Shown one piece after another: positions 35,750 to 46,051 of a stretch of DNA of 64,000 bases; the first letter of the stretch is position 1; each line of letters begins with the position of its first letter. A model generated the notes under the pieces. The model saw only the letters and a program-made list of their open reading frames with translations. It ran no database searches and was not told where the DNA came from. The stretch is from NCBI GenBank assembly GCA_029778715.1, contig JAKOPT010000049.1, forward strand, positions 62,001 through 126,000, given 5' to 3'. The DNA is from Actinomycetes bacterium. GTDB lineage: Bacteria > Actinomycetota > Actinomycetes > Actinomycetales > Dermatophilaceae. The translations under genes and the position numbers were made by a program.

Positions 35750-36981
35750 TGTCCTCACCTGACACCACCGGTGGCACCGCGCGGCGGGGGTTCCTCACCT
35801 CCGCCGCCGGTGCCGCCGGCGCCTTGGCCCTCGCCGGCTGGACCGCCACGGCCCCCTCCGGTGCATCAACGCCCACCGGAACGACGGCGGGCACCGCGGT
35901 CGGGTCCGCCACCGGCACCCGTCCGTTCCGTGGCCGGCACCAGTCCGGCATCATCGACCACCCGCAGCCGTATGCCGCGTTCGTCGCCTTCGATCTCCAC
36001 CCCGATGTCGACAAGGACGCGCTCCGCCGGCTCTTCGTCGTCCTCACCGACGACATCGAGCGCCTCATGGCCGGTCGCGGGTCCCTCACCGACCAGGAGA
36101 CCGAACTCGCCGCGGTGAGCGCCGACCTCACCATCACCGTGGCTGTCGGGGCGCGGCTGGTCGCGCTCGCCGGTGCGACGCCGCCCTCGTGGCTCGCGCC
36201 GCTGCCTGCCTTCAGCATCGACCGGCTCGAGGAGCGCTGGGGCGGCGGCGACCTGTGCCTCCAGGTGTGCGCGAGTTCGCCCACGACGGTCGCCCATGCC
36301 CAGCGTCGGCTCATTGCCGGCTTGGTCACCCTGGCGAGCGTGCGGTGGGTGCAGCGGGGGTTCCGGGAGCCCTTCGAAGGCCCGGGACGCCCCATGCGCA
36401 ACCTCCTCGGCCAGGTCGACGGCACGATCCAACCGGCCGTCAACGGTCCGGACGACGACCTTCTCTGGTGCGGGGCCTCCGCTCCGGCGTGGCTGCGCGA
36501 CGGCTCGGCGCTCGTGGTCCGGCGGATCGAGATGCACCTCGACACCTGGGATGCCGTCGACCGCCACTCTCGCGAGAACGCCATCGGGCGGCGCCTCGAC
36601 ACCGGGGCACCGGTAACGGCCCCGGCCGGCGCGCCGGCGGAGACAGCGGCCGACTTGTTCGCCAAGGACTCCCTCGGCTTCCACGTCATCGACGACGGGG
36701 CGCACATGCGGCGGGCGCACGCCACGGCACCGCACGAGCGCTTCCTGCGCCGGCCGTACTCCTACGACGACGTGCCCCCGCCGGGGAAGACCTCCGACAG
36801 CGGGCTCATCTTCGCGGCCTACATGGCCGACCCGGTGCGCCAGTTCGTCCCGGTGCAGCAGCGGCTCGCCGAAAAGGACCTGCTCAACATCTGGACCACG
36901 CCGGTCGGCTCCGCGGTGTTCGCTGTCCTTCCCGGCGCGGCGGAGGGGCACCTCCTCGGCGAGGCATTGCTCGGTCTCTGA
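35749..36981 (+). CDS. Tat-exported dye-decolorizing (DyP) haem peroxidase
   Basis: 410 residues. A twin-arginine signal (ARRGFLTSAAGAAGALALAG) is at the N-terminus. The DyP signature GxxDG is present as LGQVDGT near residue 225; GFHVIDDGAHMRRAHA supplies the region of the proximal His, and the C-terminal LNIWTTPVGSAVFAVLPG is typical. It belongs to the EfeB-like secreted class, which uses H2O2 to oxidise substrates or act on haem. No efeO or efeU genes are nearby; instead it is paired with copper proteins. Confidence 0.92.
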   Translation: MSSPDTTGGTARRGFLTSAAGAAGALALAGWTATAPSGASTPTGTTAGTAVGSATGTRPFRGRHQSGIIDHPQPYAAFVAFDLHPDVDKDALRRLFVVLTDDIERLMAGRGSLTDQETELAAVSADLTITVAVGARLVALAGATPPSWLAPLPAFSIDRLEERWGGGDLCLQVCASSPTTVAHAQRRLIAGLVTLASVRWVQRGFREPFEGPGRPMRNLLGQVDGTIQPAVNGPDDDLLWCGASAPAWLRDGSALVVRRIEMHLDTWDAVDRHSRENAIGRRLDTGAPVTAPAGAPAETAADLFAKDSLGFHVIDDGAHMRRAHATAPHERFLRRPYSYDDVPPPGKTSDSGLIFAAYMADPVRQFVPVQQRLAEKDLLNIWTTPVGSAVFAVLPGAAEGHLLGEALLGL

Positions 36982-37005
36982 CCGCCCATCCGGCGCCGGG
37001 CGGCA

Positions 37006-37055
37006 AACGGTGAGCGGGCGGCATACCTGAAGGGGTATGCCGCCCGCTCACCGTT
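37006..37055. terminator. Bidirectional terminator built on the GTATGCC motif
   Basis: Perfect 22-bp arms (37006-37027 and 37034-37055) around a TGAAGG loop, between the convergent DyP and infB genes. Each arm ends at the loop with GGCATACC/GGTATGCC. No T-run. Confidence 0.75.
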
Positions 37056-37071
37056 GCGGTCGTGGCGCCGG

Positions 37072-40029
37072 TCAGGCCCGGGGCTTCTCCCGCATCTCGT
37101 AGGTCGCGATGAGGTCATCGATCTGCAGGTCGTTGTAGGACCCGAGGTTGATACCGCACTCGTAGCCCTCACGGACCTCGACGACATCGTCCTTGAAGCG
37201 GCGCAGGCCGGCGATCTCGACGTTCTCGGCGACCACGACGCCGGAGCGGGTGATCCGGGCCTTGGCGCCCCGGCGGATGATGCCGCTGCGCACGAGCGAA
37301 CCAGCGATGTTGCCGAACTTGCTCGACCGGAAGATCTCGCGGATCTCGGCGGTGCCGAGTTCGACCTCTTCGAACTCCGGTTTGAGCATGCCTTTGAGAG
37401 CCGCCTCGATCTCCTCGATCGCCTGGTAGATGACCGAGTAGTAGCGGATCTCGACGCCCTCGCGCTCGGCATAGTCGGCGTTCTGGCCCTCGGCGCGCAC
37501 GTTGAACCCGATGATGATGGCGTTGGAGGCCATCGCCAGGTTGATGTTGTTCATCGTGATCGCACCGACGCCCCGGTCGATGATGCGCAGGTCGACCTCG
37601 TCGCCGACGTCGATCTGGAGCAGCGCGTCCTCGAGGGCTTCGACCGACCCGGACACGTCACCCTTGAGGATGAGGTTAAGGGTGTCGACCTTGCCGGCGG
37701 CGAGCGCCTCGTTGAGGTCCTCGAGCGAGATGCGCTTGCGGGCCTTGGCCAGCGAGGCCTGCCGGTCGTTGGCCTCGCGCTTCTCGGCGATCTGGCGGGC
37801 GGTGCGGTCGTCGGGGGCCACGACGAAGGTGTCACCGGCACGCGGCACCGAAGACAACCCGAGCACCTGGACCGGCCGCGAGGGCGTCGCCTCGGTGACG
37901 TTGTTGCCGTGCTCGTCGAGCATGGCCCGCACGCGCCCGTAGGAACTGCCGGTGACGATGGCATCGCCCACGTGCAGGGTGCCGCTTTGGATGAGGACGG
38001 TGGCGGTGGCGCCCCGGCCGCGGTCGAGATTGGCTTCGATGGCCACCCCGCGAGCGTCCCGGTCGGGGTTGGCCCGCAGGTCGAGGGCGGCATCGGCGGT
38101 GAGCAGGACCGCCTCGAGCAGTTCGTCGATGTTGATCCGCTGCTTGGCGGAGACGTCGACGAACATGGTGTCGCCGCCGTATTCCTCGGCCACCAAGTTG
38201 TATTCGGTCAACTGCTGCCGGATCTTGGCCGGGTTGGCGCCCTCGACGTCGATCTTGTTGACGGCGACGACGATCGGCACGTCCGCGGCCTGGGCGTGGT
38301 TGAGCGCCTCGATGGTCTGCGGCATGACGCCGTCATCGGCGGCCACGACGAGGATGGCGATGTCGGTCACCTTGGCACCCCGGGCCCGCATGGCGGTGAA
38401 CGCCTCGTGACCGGGGGTGTCGATGAAGGTGATGGCCCGCTCCGCGCCTTCGTGCTCCTTGCGGATCTGGTAGGCGCCGATGTGCTGGGTGATCCCGCCG
38501 TGCTCACCGGCGACGACGTTGGCGTCCCGGATCGCGTCGAGGAGTTTGGTCTTGCCATGGTCGACGTGCCCCATGACGGTCACCACCGGCGGGCGCGGCT
38601 GCAGGTCTTCCTCGTCCTCGCTGTCGACCCCGATGTCGAGGTCGATGTTGAAGGAGTCGAAGAGTTCGCGCTCCTCTTCCTCCGGGGAGACCATGCGGAT
38701 GTCGTAGCCCAACTCGGCACCGAGCAACTTGAAGGTGTCCTCGTCGAGGCTCTGGGTGGCCGTGGCCATTTCCCCCAGATGGAAGAGCACCGTGACCAGC
38801 GAGGCCGGGTTGACGTTGATCTTGTCGGCGAAGTCGGTGAGCGAGGCACCTTGGCGGACCCGCACGACCGTGGAGCCGTCACCACGACGGATGTTGACGC
38901 CACCGATGGTCGGCGCCTGCATCTCCTCGAACTCCTGGCGCTTGGCGCGCTTGGACTTCCGGCCCCGTTGCGGACGGCCACCGCCGCGCCCGAAGGCACC
39001 CTGGGTGCCGCCACGGCCACCGGGGCCACCCCCCGGACGACCACCGAAACCGGCGCCACCGGGGCGGCCACCGAAGCCACCACCAGCACCGGGTCGACCC
39101 CCGGCGCCGGGACGGGCACCGGGACGCGCCGCCGGGCGCTCACCCGGACGCGGCACGGCCGAACGACCGGGCATCATGCCCGGGCTGGGCCGGGGGCCTC
39201 CCGGACGGGGACCGGCGGCACCTGGGGTACCGGGGCGCGGACCGGGAGCCCCACGCCCGGCAGGCGGACGCGGCATACCTTGACTGGTCGCGAAGGGGTT
39301 GTTGCCCGGGCGGGGGGCGGCACCGCCTTCGCGGGGTGGGCGGCCCATGCCCTGGCTCGGGGCGAACGGGTTGTTGCCCGGCCGAGGCTGGCCGGGGCGG
39401 GCCCCAGGACGCGGCGAGGGCGGGACGCCGGGGCCGGTCTGCCCACCGTCGCGGGCCGCGGAAACACCACCGGGGCGACCCGGCGTGGGACGCGGTCCGG
39501 GCGTCGGGGCCCCTGGTGTTGGGCCGGCCTTCGGCGCCGGAGAGGGGGCCGCCGGAGCGGCAGGGGCAGGGGAGCTCGGGGCGGCGGGGGCAGCCGGAGC
39601 GGCGGGCGCCTGGGCAACTGCCGGCGCCGGCGGACGGGCCGGACCCGGTTGAGCGGCCTGTCGGGCCGGCGCCGGGGCGCTCGGCCCGGGCGGGGGCGCG
39701 GCCGGCGCGGGCGCGGGCGTGCTCGTCGGCGCCGCGGCGGCGGGCGCGCTGGGGGCGGCCGGGCGGGGGCCCGGTGTGGCGACCCCCGCGGCGGGAGCGG
39801 CAGGGGTGCTCGCCGGGGCCGAAGCGGCCGGAGCGGCCGAGACGGGGGCGGGGGCGGCCGGTGCAGGCGCCTGCGCGGCATACTCGGCCTTGACCCGGCG
39901 CACGACGGGCGCTTCGATCGTCGAGCTGGCGGCCTTGACGTACTCGCCCATCTCGTTCAAGCGCGCCAGGAGATCCTTACTGGTAACTCCGAGCTCCTTG
40001 GCGAGCGCGCTCACACGTAGTTTCGACAC
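37072..40029 (-). CDS. infB: Translation initiation factor IF-2
   Basis: GTPase that brings initiator tRNA to the 30S subunit. 985 residues from a GTG with AGGAGAATT upstream. N-terminal IF2N helix ([21 protein letters not shown]), then about 300 residues of Pro/Ala/Gly/Arg-rich low-complexity sequence. A second IF2N-like part and the G domain follow (GHVDHGKT near residue 485, [12 protein letters not shown]), then domains II-IV. The NNPFA-S/T-SQGM-x-RPP unit is repeated in the linker. It lies in rimP-nusA-ylxR-infB. Confidence 0.97.
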   Translation of the reverse strand: MSKLRVSALAKELGVTSKDLLARLNEMGEYVKAASSTIEAPVVRRVKAEYAAQAPAPAAPAPVSAAPAASAPASTPAAPAAGVATPGPRPAAPSAPAAAAPTSTPAPAPAAPPPGPSAPAPARQAAQPGPARPPAPAVAQAPAAPAAPAAPSSPAPAAPAAPSPAPKAGPTPGAPTPGPRPTPGRPGGVSAARDGGQTGPGVPPSPRPGARPGQPRPGNNPFAPSQGMGRPPREGGAAPRPGNNPFATSQGMPRPPAGRGAPGPRPGTPGAAGPRPGGPRPSPGMMPGRSAVPRPGERPAARPGARPGAGGRPGAGGGFGGRPGGAGFGGRPGGGPGGRGGTQGAFGRGGGRPQRGRKSKRAKRQEFEEMQAPTIGGVNIRRGDGSTVVRVRQGASLTDFADKINVNPASLVTVLFHLGEMATATQSLDEDTFKLLGAELGYDIRMVSPEEEERELFDSFNIDLDIGVDSEDEEDLQPRPPVVTVMGHVDHGKTKLLDAIRDANVVAGEHGGITQHIGAYQIRKEHEGAERAITFIDTPGHEAFTAMRARGAKVTDIAILVVAADDGVMPQTIEALNHAQAADVPIVVAVNKIDVEGANPAKIRQQLTEYNLVAEEYGGDTMFVDVSAKQRINIDELLEAVLLTADAALDLRANPDRDARGVAIEANLDRGRGATATVLIQSGTLHVGDAIVTGSSYGRVRAMLDEHGNNVTEATPSRPVQVLGLSSVPRAGDTFVVAPDDRTARQIAEKREANDRQASLAKARKRISLEDLNEALAAGKVDTLNLILKGDVSGSVEALEDALLQIDVGDEVDLRIIDRGVGAITMNNINLAMASNAIIIGFNVRAEGQNADYAEREGVEIRYYSVIYQAIEEIEAALKGMLKPEFEEVELGTAEIREIFRSSKFGNIAGSLVRSGIIRRGAKARITRSGVVVAENVEIAGLRRFKDDVVEVREGYECGINLGSYNDLQIDDLIATYEMREKPRA

Positions 40030-40089
40030 AATTCTCCTGTCCTGGTCCGGCCAGGACAGGCGCGGACCGTCGTTACAGCTGGGGGGTGC

Positions 40090-40506
40090 TCATTGCTGAG
40101 TACTCATCGGGTGCTCATCAGCGTCAAACCCGCTTTCGGTTCCCTGGGGACGGACATGGTTCTGGGCGTGCTCGATGACGTATGCCGTGACCGCTGCCGG
40201 GTCGGTCGGGGCGCTGACACGCAACGCCCGGCCGAAGGCTCGGCGGCGGATGGCTTGGTCACAGCATTCGATCGTGGGATGGAGCCAGGCTCCACGCCCC
40301 CCAAGTCGACGCCGCGGATCGGGGATCACGGGCACGACGCCAGGGATGACGTCAGGTCCCGCGGCCGGTCCGGCGACCACGCGCAGAAGGACCGACCAGC
40401 TATCCGTCCCGCGACAACCGATGCAGGTCCGCGTCGGCCCTGAGGGGCTCGCTGCGGGCGTCACCGACTGCCCGGGCCGGGTTCCAGTCCGGTCGGCACC
40501 GACCAT
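40090..40506 (-). CDS. ylxR: YlxR (DUF448) nucleic-acid-binding protein
   Basis: 138 residues. The core has [10 protein letters not shown], then GRGAWLHP, a Cys pair (ECCDQA) and [10 protein letters not shown], matching the YlxR fold encoded between nusA and infB in many bacteria. The family has been linked to RNA or DNA binding and to RNase P control. N- and C-terminal extensions are probably disordered. Confidence 0.92.
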   Translation of the reverse strand: MVGADRTGTRPGQSVTPAASPSGPTRTCIGCRGTDSWSVLLRVVAGPAAGPDVIPGVVPVIPDPRRRLGGRGAWLHPTIECCDQAIRRRAFGRALRVSAPTDPAAVTAYVIEHAQNHVRPQGTESGFDADEHPMSTQQ

Positions 40507-40523
40507 CGTACCGGCTTTCCGGC

Positions 40524-41702
40524 TCAGCGCGTGTCACCGCTCGCCGGTCGCCGAACCGGCGCGCCCGTGGCCGGTCGGTGCGGGGGACGGTCAGCGAAGC
40601 GACCCGCGGGGCGGCCAGCCGGGCGTGCGCTCGGCGAAGTCGAGGAGCGCTGGGGACCGGCGTCGGGCCCGGCGTCCGCGCCGCCCGGTGCGGTGTCGGG
40701 GCGAATGTCGATGCGCCAGCCGGTGAGTTTGGCGGCGAGTCGGGCGTTCTGCCCCTCACGCCCGATGGCCAGCGACAACTGGTAGTCCGGCACGACGACC
40801 CGCGCGGCCTTGTGGACCGGATCGACGATCTCGACCGAGGAGACCCGCGCCGGCGAGAGGGCGCTGGCGATGAAGGTCGCCGGGTCGTCGCTGTAATCGA
40901 CGATGTCGATCTTCTCGCCGCGCAACTCGGCCATGACGGCTCGCACCCGCGAGCCCATCGGTCCGATGCACGCCCCCTTGGCGCCCAGGCCGGGCACCTT
41001 GGAATGGACGGCGATCTTGGTCCGGTGCCCGGCCTCCCTGGCCAGGGCCGCGATCTCGACGCTCCCGTCGGCGATTTCGGGGACCTCCAGGGCGAACAAT
41101 TTGCGCACCAGGTTGGGGTGGGTGCGCGAGAGCCCGATCTGCGGGCCCTTGAGGCCGCGCTTGACGCTGACGACGTAGGTGCGCAGCCGCTCCCCGTGGA
41201 GGTACTTCTCCCCCGGCACCTGTTCGGCGCTGGGCAAGATCCCCTCGACCGCCCCGAAGTCGACGGTCACGTGCCGCGGGTCCGGAGACTGTTGGACCAC
41301 CCCGGCGACGACGTCACCTTCCCGGCCCTTGAAATCACCGAGGATGGCCTCGTCCTCAAGGTCACGCAGCCGCTGGACGATGACCTGTCGCGCGGTCGCA
41401 GCCGCGACCCGGCCGAAACCGGTGGGCGTGTCGTCGAACTCGGGCCCGAACTCGCGGCGGGGGCGCAGCGGTTCACCGTCCTCGTCGACCGCCCCCTCCT
41501 CCGGGGGAACGAGGAACTCCTCGCGGGCCCAGATGACCACGTGCCCGCTCTTGCGGTCGAGTTCGGCCCGCGCCTGCCGATAGGCCCCCTCGGTGCGCTG
41601 ATAGGCCAAGAGCAGGGCCTGCTCGATGGCGGGGACGAGCACGTCGAACGACACATCCCGCTCCCGCTCCAGGGCCCGCAGGGCCGCCAGGTCGATGTCC
41701 AT
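40524..41702 (-). CDS. nusA: Transcription termination/antitermination factor NusA
   Basis: Binds RNA polymerase and nascent RNA to control pausing and antitermination. 392 residues from ATG 41702 ([18 protein letters not shown]). N-terminal polymerase-binding domain, S1 domain (about 135-200), then KH1 and KH2 ([32 protein letters not shown]). The last 60 residues are basic and Pro/Arg-rich, replacing the acidic repeats of proteobacteria. Its ATG is one base after the rimP stop. Confidence 0.96.
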   Translation of the reverse strand: MDIDLAALRALERERDVSFDVLVPAIEQALLLAYQRTEGAYRQARAELDRKSGHVVIWAREEFLVPPEEGAVDEDGEPLRPRREFGPEFDDTPTGFGRVAAATARQVIVQRLRDLEDEAILGDFKGREGDVVAGVVQQSPDPRHVTVDFGAVEGILPSAEQVPGEKYLHGERLRTYVVSVKRGLKGPQIGLSRTHPNLVRKLFALEVPEIADGSVEIAALAREAGHRTKIAVHSKVPGLGAKGACIGPMGSRVRAVMAELRGEKIDIVDYSDDPATFIASALSPARVSSVEIVDPVHKAARVVVPDYQLSLAIGREGQNARLAAKLTGWRIDIRPDTAPGGADAGPDAGPQRSSTSPSARPAGRPAGRFADRPPHRPATGAPVRRPASGDTR

Positions 41703-41703
41703 G

Positions 41704-42225
41704 TCAGTCCTCCTCGCTGTCGTTGTCTGATATCGGCTCGCCGCGGTTGAACTCGACATGCACCTGGCCGCGCCGCAGGTCGGCGAACGGCACGGGCACG
41801 GGGGCGGCGTCGGGCCCCTCCTCGACGAGCACGCCGTGCTCGTCGACCCGCACGATGCGCCCAGTGATCGGCTCGGCGCCCGCCGCCATGGTGAGCGTCA
41901 CGAGCCGCCCGACATTGCGCGCGAAGTGCCGCGGCGCAGTGAGCGGTCGGGAGACCCCGGGCGAGGTGACCTCGAGAATGTACGGGCCCGCACCCAGGAT
42001 GTCGCTGTCATCGAGCACCCCATTGACCAGCCGGGTCGCAGCGGCGACATCGTCCATGGACAGGGGAGCGCTCGGGGCATCGGCGACATCCCCCAAATCC
42101 CGGTCGACAACGACCCGCACGACCCGCCGCCGCCCGGCGGGGGTGATGGTGACGTCTTCGAGGAGGAACCCGCTCGGGGCCAAGGCAGCCCGCACGACCC
42201 CGGCGAGCCGGTCTTGGGTGGTCAT
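41704..42225 (-). CDS. rimP: Ribosome maturation factor RimP
   Basis: 30S assembly factor, 173 residues. [20 protein letters not shown] and [14 protein letters not shown] are the family motifs; the tail is acidic (DNDSEED). First gene of rimP-nusA-ylxR-infB. It is divergent from the DUF4439 gene across 121 bp, as in related actinobacteria. Confidence 0.95.
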   Translation of the reverse strand: MTTQDRLAGVVRAALAPSGFLLEDVTITPAGRRRVVRVVVDRDLGDVADAPSAPLSMDDVAAATRLVNGVLDDSDILGAGPYILEVTSPGVSRPLTAPRHFARNVGRLVTLTMAAGAEPITGRIVRVDEHGVLVEEGPDAAPVPVPFADLRRGQVHVEFNRGEPISDNDSEED

Positions 42226-42346
42226 CGCGCGGTCCCCTCTGCAGTTGGGTCGAGGCCCGGTGGGCTCTCGAGGTAAAGCATCAGTCTAGGTCATCGCGGC
42301 GGGCACCCGCCGGTCTCGGCGCGGCGCCGCCGCCGGCCGTGCGAGG

Positions 42347-43444
42347 ATGCCTGGCATGACCGGCGGCACTCCCCTCGGCAACGGCCCGCGCCGTCGCCTG
42401 ATCCTCCTCGGGATCGGCGTGGGCGCGGTCGGTGCCCTATCGGGATGCGGGGTTCACCTCCAGGAGGACGCGCCCGATATCCCCGTGATCCCGCGGCGCA
42501 CCCGAATGCCGGGGGAGGCGGCGCTGCTCGACCTGCTCGCCGGGACCCAGGCGCTCGTCACCGCGACGAAGTCGGCGGGCACCGAACTGACCGCCGTCCT
42601 GACGCCGCTCCACGTCACCCAAGTCGGCGTGCTGCGGGATGCCTTGCGGCGGGGTCGGGTCCCCTCGAGCGTCATCGCACCTGCCGATCGGACGCCCTCA
42701 CCGGTGCCGGGAGCCACACCCAATTCCGTGGGCCTGGCCGCCGCCGAGGCCTCGGTTCTTGGCGATCGCACTCCGTATGCCGCGTTCGACGCGGCGCTGG
42801 CCGCTCCGGTGATGGCGTTGCTCGCCCAGCGAGCCGCAGCCACCACGTTGCTCGGCGGTCACCCACCGGCGCCGAACCCGCCGGCGCCGAACCCGCCGAG
42901 CCCAGCCGCAACGACACCAAGCCACGCCGGGATCGCCACCGGCGAACCCACCCCGGGGGCACCAGCACCGAGTTCGAGCGCGGCGTCACCGGCACCGAGC
43001 CCGAGTGCCACCCCACGGACCGCCGACGATCCTGGGCTGAGCGGACTCCTCGTCAGCGCCCGGGAAGCAGTGCAGTTCCTCCAGGTCGTGCAGGCGCGCG
43101 CGCCCAAGGACGACACCGCCACCGGGTTGCGCGCCCGCGCCCTCGACACCCAGACCTGGCTCTCGGCGCTGACCCAAGGGTGGGAGCAGGCCCTCGGCGA
43201 CGAAGCGCCACCGGCCTCGGCGACGATCGCGTTGCCGTTCGCGGTGGATTCCCCCGAGGCAGGTGCCCGCCTGGCGGCGGAGGCACTCACTCGGGTCCGG
43301 GCGGCATACGGGAGGCGGATCGCCACGCTGAGCGTGAGCGCCGCACGCAAGGGCTGGGGCACCTTCCCCGACGAACTCGCCGACATCGAGGTGCATGCGC
43401 ATGCCTGGGGGGTGGCGCTGCAGGCCTTCCCCGGGTTGTCGTGA
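42347..43444 (+). CDS. DUF4439 ferritin-like domain lipoprotein
   Basis: 365 residues. A Tat/lipoprotein-like N-terminus (GPRRRLILLGIGVGAVGALSGCG) anchors it outside the membrane. Two helical blocks (about 50-165 and 225-360) look like the halves of a ferritin-like four-helix bundle. They are split by a Pro/Ala/Ser linker with PPAPNPPAPNPPSP repeats (170-220). The gene next to rimP is DUF4439 in many actinobacteria; function unknown. The GTG of the next gene overlaps its stop. Confidence 0.75.
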   Translation: MPGMTGGTPLGNGPRRRLILLGIGVGAVGALSGCGVHLQEDAPDIPVIPRRTRMPGEAALLDLLAGTQALVTATKSAGTELTAVLTPLHVTQVGVLRDALRRGRVPSSVIAPADRTPSPVPGATPNSVGLAAAEASVLGDRTPYAAFDAALAAPVMALLAQRAAATTLLGGHPPAPNPPAPNPPSPAATTPSHAGIATGEPTPGAPAPSSSAASPAPSPSATPRTADDPGLSGLLVSAREAVQFLQVVQARAPKDDTATGLRARALDTQTWLSALTQGWEQALGDEAPPASATIALPFAVDSPEAGARLAAEALTRVRAAYGRRIATLSVSAARKGWGTFPDELADIEVHAHAWGVALQAFPGLS

Positions 43445-44337
43445 TCGACGTCGAACTGCCGAAGACGTGGGTCGAGCGGGTCGCGGGCTACCCCGCGGAC
43501 GGCGGGCCCCCCGGTGCCGAGTGGGTCCGCACCGTGCCGGGCCGGATCCGGGAGGCCGCGCGGCGGTGGGGGCTGGACCTCGACGGCCCGCCGCGCACCG
43601 GCTGGACCGCGATCGTCCTCCCCGTGCGCCGAGACGGTGAAGCGTTGGCGCTCAAGGTGACCTGGCCGCACGACGACATGCGCACCGAACACCTCGCGCT
43701 GCGGCTGTGGGACGGGGACGGCGCGGTGCGGCTGGTCGCCGCCGACCCCGGCGCCGGGCTGCTCCTCCTCGAACGCCTCGACGCCGACCGCGACCTGCGC
43801 ACCCTCCCCATCGATGCCGCGTGCGCGAGAGCCGGCGAACTGCTCGCGCGCCTGCACCGGCCGGCGCCCGAAAGCCTCACCGCGCACGCGGCATACCTGG
43901 CGCCCCACCTGGAGCGGATGGCGACCCGCGAACGGGTGCCGCGCCGGATCCGGGACCGCACCCTCGGGCTCGTCCGGGAGCTCAGCGCCGCCCCCGGACC
44001 CTCGGTGGTGCTCCACGCGGACCTCCACTACGAGAACGTCCTGTATGCCGCCGACCGCGGCTGGGTGGCCATCGACCCCAAGCCGCTCCGCGGGCATCCG
44101 GGCGCCGACCTGGTGCCGCTGCTCACGAACCGGCGCACCGACCTGGACGGTCGCTCGTTCAGGGAGGCCATGCGCGGCCGGGTGGCGATCGCCGCCGAGG
44201 CAGCGCGGATCGATGAGGATGACGCGCTGGCGTGGTCGCTGGTCATGGCGGGGCTCGAGGCGAGTTGGGCGGTGGGCATGGCCGACGAGGACGCGCTCAC
44301 CCACGCCATCGCCCTCACCAAGGCCCTGGACGCCTGA
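43441..44337 (+). CDS. APH-type kinase (aminoglycoside/hydroxyurea phosphotransferase-like)
   Basis: 298 residues from GTG 43441, overlapping the previous stop (GTGA). Kinase-like fold of the APH(6)/hydroxyurea kinase family: LALKVTWPHDD (ATP-site Lys), VVLHADLHYENVL (catalytic loop HADLHYEN) and AIDPKPLRG (metal-binding Asp). A housekeeping small-molecule kinase is as likely as antibiotic resistance, since the gene is in a conserved neighbourhood and coupled to DUF4439. Confidence 0.82.
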   Translation: MIDVELPKTWVERVAGYPADGGPPGAEWVRTVPGRIREAARRWGLDLDGPPRTGWTAIVLPVRRDGEALALKVTWPHDDMRTEHLALRLWDGDGAVRLVAADPGAGLLLLERLDADRDLRTLPIDAACARAGELLARLHRPAPESLTAHAAYLAPHLERMATRERVPRRIRDRTLGLVRELSAAPGPSVVLHADLHYENVLYAADRGWVAIDPKPLRGHPGADLVPLLTNRRTDLDGRSFREAMRGRVAIAAEAARIDEDDALAWSLVMAGLEASWAVGMADEDALTHAIALTKALDA

Positions 44338-44361
44338 CGCAGCGGGCAGGCGTGGCTGCCG

Positions 44362-45240
44362 TCAGAGGTCGAGCAGGCCCCGCACGAGGGTGGTCACGTC
44401 CCCACCGATCCACACCTGGTCGTCGTCGGCCTCGACGTAGAGGCGCCCGTCGCGCTGTCGCACCCGACCCTGCCCCGCGGCATACCGGCGCGGCAACCGT
44501 CCCGCGCCGATGAGCCACTGGGCCAGGCCCGCGTTGGCCGACCCGGTCACCGGATCCTCCTCGAAGTCCCGGCCGTCGGCGTAGAAGGCCCGCACCTCGA
44601 CGTCGATGCCGCGGGCAGCGGCGACGTCGGCGGCATACCGGCCCAGCAGGGTCACCTTCAACCCGTCGTATGCCGCGGCGTCCGGGACCACGGCGAGCAC
44701 CGCTGCCGCTGAGGTGAGTTCGACCCCGATCCAGCCGGGCCCGTTGTCGACCCACGCCATGTCGACGACGTCGGCGGGGTCGAGACCGTTGACCCGCAGC
44801 ACCTGGGCCCGCAACTCCTCGCTGACCGGACCGGAGCGCCGTAGGGGCGGGGCGGCGAAGGCGAGCAGCTCGCCGCGGCGCACCGGGACCAGCCCGGCAC
44901 CGCACTCCTGGATGATCCGGTCCGGGGTGTGCGGCACTCCCCCGGCCTCGAGCCAGGCGTGCGCGCTGCCGAGGGTGGGATGCCCGGCGAACGGCAACTC
45001 CCCGCCGGTGGTGAAGATGCGCACCCGGTAGTCGGCGGCCGGGTCGGTCGGTTGGCAGAGGAACGTCGTCTCGGACAGGTTGGTCCAGCGGGCGATGGCT
45101 GCCATCTGGGCGTCGCTGAGGTCGTCGGCGTCGTGGATGACGGCGAGGGCGTTGCCGAGAAGCGGTGTCGCGGAGAACACGTCGACCTCGGTGATGCGGT
45201 GCCCGGCCGGGGGCGTGGAGGTGGTCACGTGCCCGAGCAT
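44362..45240 (-). CDS. PhzF family isomerase-like protein
   Basis: 292 residues with a diaminopimelate-epimerase-like double-lobed fold. Motifs: NLSETTFL (catalytic Glu), PFAGHPTLG and EDPVTGSAN. No phenazine genes are nearby, so the substrate is unknown; most PhzF homologues outside phenazine clusters are uncharacterised. ATG 45240, or a GTG four codons later, could be the start. Only 24 bp separate its stop from the convergent kinase gene. Confidence 0.9.
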   Translation of the reverse strand: MLGHVTTSTPPAGHRITEVDVFSATPLLGNALAVIHDADDLSDAQMAAIARWTNLSETTFLCQPTDPAADYRVRIFTTGGELPFAGHPTLGSAHAWLEAGGVPHTPDRIIQECGAGLVPVRRGELLAFAAPPLRRSGPVSEELRAQVLRVNGLDPADVVDMAWVDNGPGWIGVELTSAAAVLAVVPDAAAYDGLKVTLLGRYAADVAAARGIDVEVRAFYADGRDFEEDPVTGSANAGLAQWLIGAGRLPRRYAAGQGRVRQRDGRLYVEADDDQVWIGGDVTTLVRGLLDL

Positions 45241-45259
45241 GCCAGCAGTTGCCGGTGCC

Positions 45260-46051
45260 TCAGTGACGGCGCAGTTCGTATGCCGGGTCGCGGTCTTCCA
45301 GCAGCCGGGCCGCGGCGCTCGGGTCGACGTAGGCGGCGGTGGCCCAGATATCGGCCCACATGAGGTCCGGGCCGATGACGGTGGCCGAACCCGGGCGGGA
45401 GATGCCGCGCCCGGTCGCCGGGTCGACGACGTGCGCGCCGCGGGCCGCAGCCCCGGAGGTCGCGATCCCGCCGCGGGTCACCGACACGACATCGGCGATC
45501 CGGCGCCGGTCACGGGGGTCTTCGATGCCGATCCGCCACACGGGCGCCGCGTCGTGCATGCGCCGCCCGGTGCCCACGGCGATGTCGCCGCCGGCGCCGA
45601 GACACCAGGCAATCTCGGGCACCGTTTCCAGGTGGGCCGCGGCCCCGACAACAGCCCAGCCCTTGACGACGCCGGTGGGGTCGAACACGGTGCGACCACC
45701 GGGGCGGGATCGCCAGGCGGCGAACAGCCCGTCGGTGCGTTCCTCGGCGAGCAGGCAGATCTCGACGACCTCGGCGAGCCAGGGGTGGACCTCGTCGGTA
45801 CCGATCTCCGCGTGCTGGAGGCGCAACAGGTCGCTGTCGGCCCGCCACGTGGAGAAGACCTCATCGACCTTGCGCAGGTGGGCGAAGACCCGGTCGGCAG
45901 CGGCGGCGATGTCGGGACGGGCGGGTTCGGTGGCCCGCACATGGATCGAGATCGGCATACCCATGATCTGGTCGACGAAGGCGCGCCGCCCCAGGACGGA
46001 TGGGGTGCCGGTGTGGGTGCGGCGGTGGACGGGGATTTCGGCGGTAATCAC
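45260..46051 (-). CDS. apbE: FAD:protein FMN transferase (ApbE)
   Basis: Attaches FMN covalently to a Thr or Ser of exported flavoproteins. 263 residues from a GTG that overlaps the FMN-binding gene's stop (GTGA). Family motifs: VFSTWRADSDLLRL, FDPTGVVKGWAV, AGGDIAVG and AHVVDPATGRG. No clear lipobox or signal is visible, unlike many ApbE proteins. Its likely substrate is the neighbouring FMN-binding protein. Confidence 0.92.
   Translation of the reverse strand: MITAEIPVHRRTHTGTPSVLGRRAFVDQIMGMPISIHVRATEPARPDIAAAADRVFAHLRKVDEVFSTWRADSDLLRLQHAEIGTDEVHPWLAEVVEICLLAEERTDGLFAAWRSRPGGRTVFDPTGVVKGWAVVGAAAHLETVPEIAWCLGAGGDIAVGTGRRMHDAAPVWRIGIEDPRDRRRIADVVSVTRGGIATSGAAARGAHVVDPATGRGISRPGSATVIGPDLMWADIWATAAYVDPSAAARLLEDRDPAYELRRH

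Noticed and set aside
37054-40020. A 988-codon open frame on the plus strand
   Set aside because: It is the exact antisense shadow of infB, with repetitive acidic and Gly-rich composition forced by the GC-rich complement; infB has all family motifs.
43441-44337. A dedicated antibiotic-resistance gene
   Set aside because: The kinase fold fits, but the gene is coupled to DUF4439 beside rimP in a conserved neighbourhood and shows no sign of transfer.
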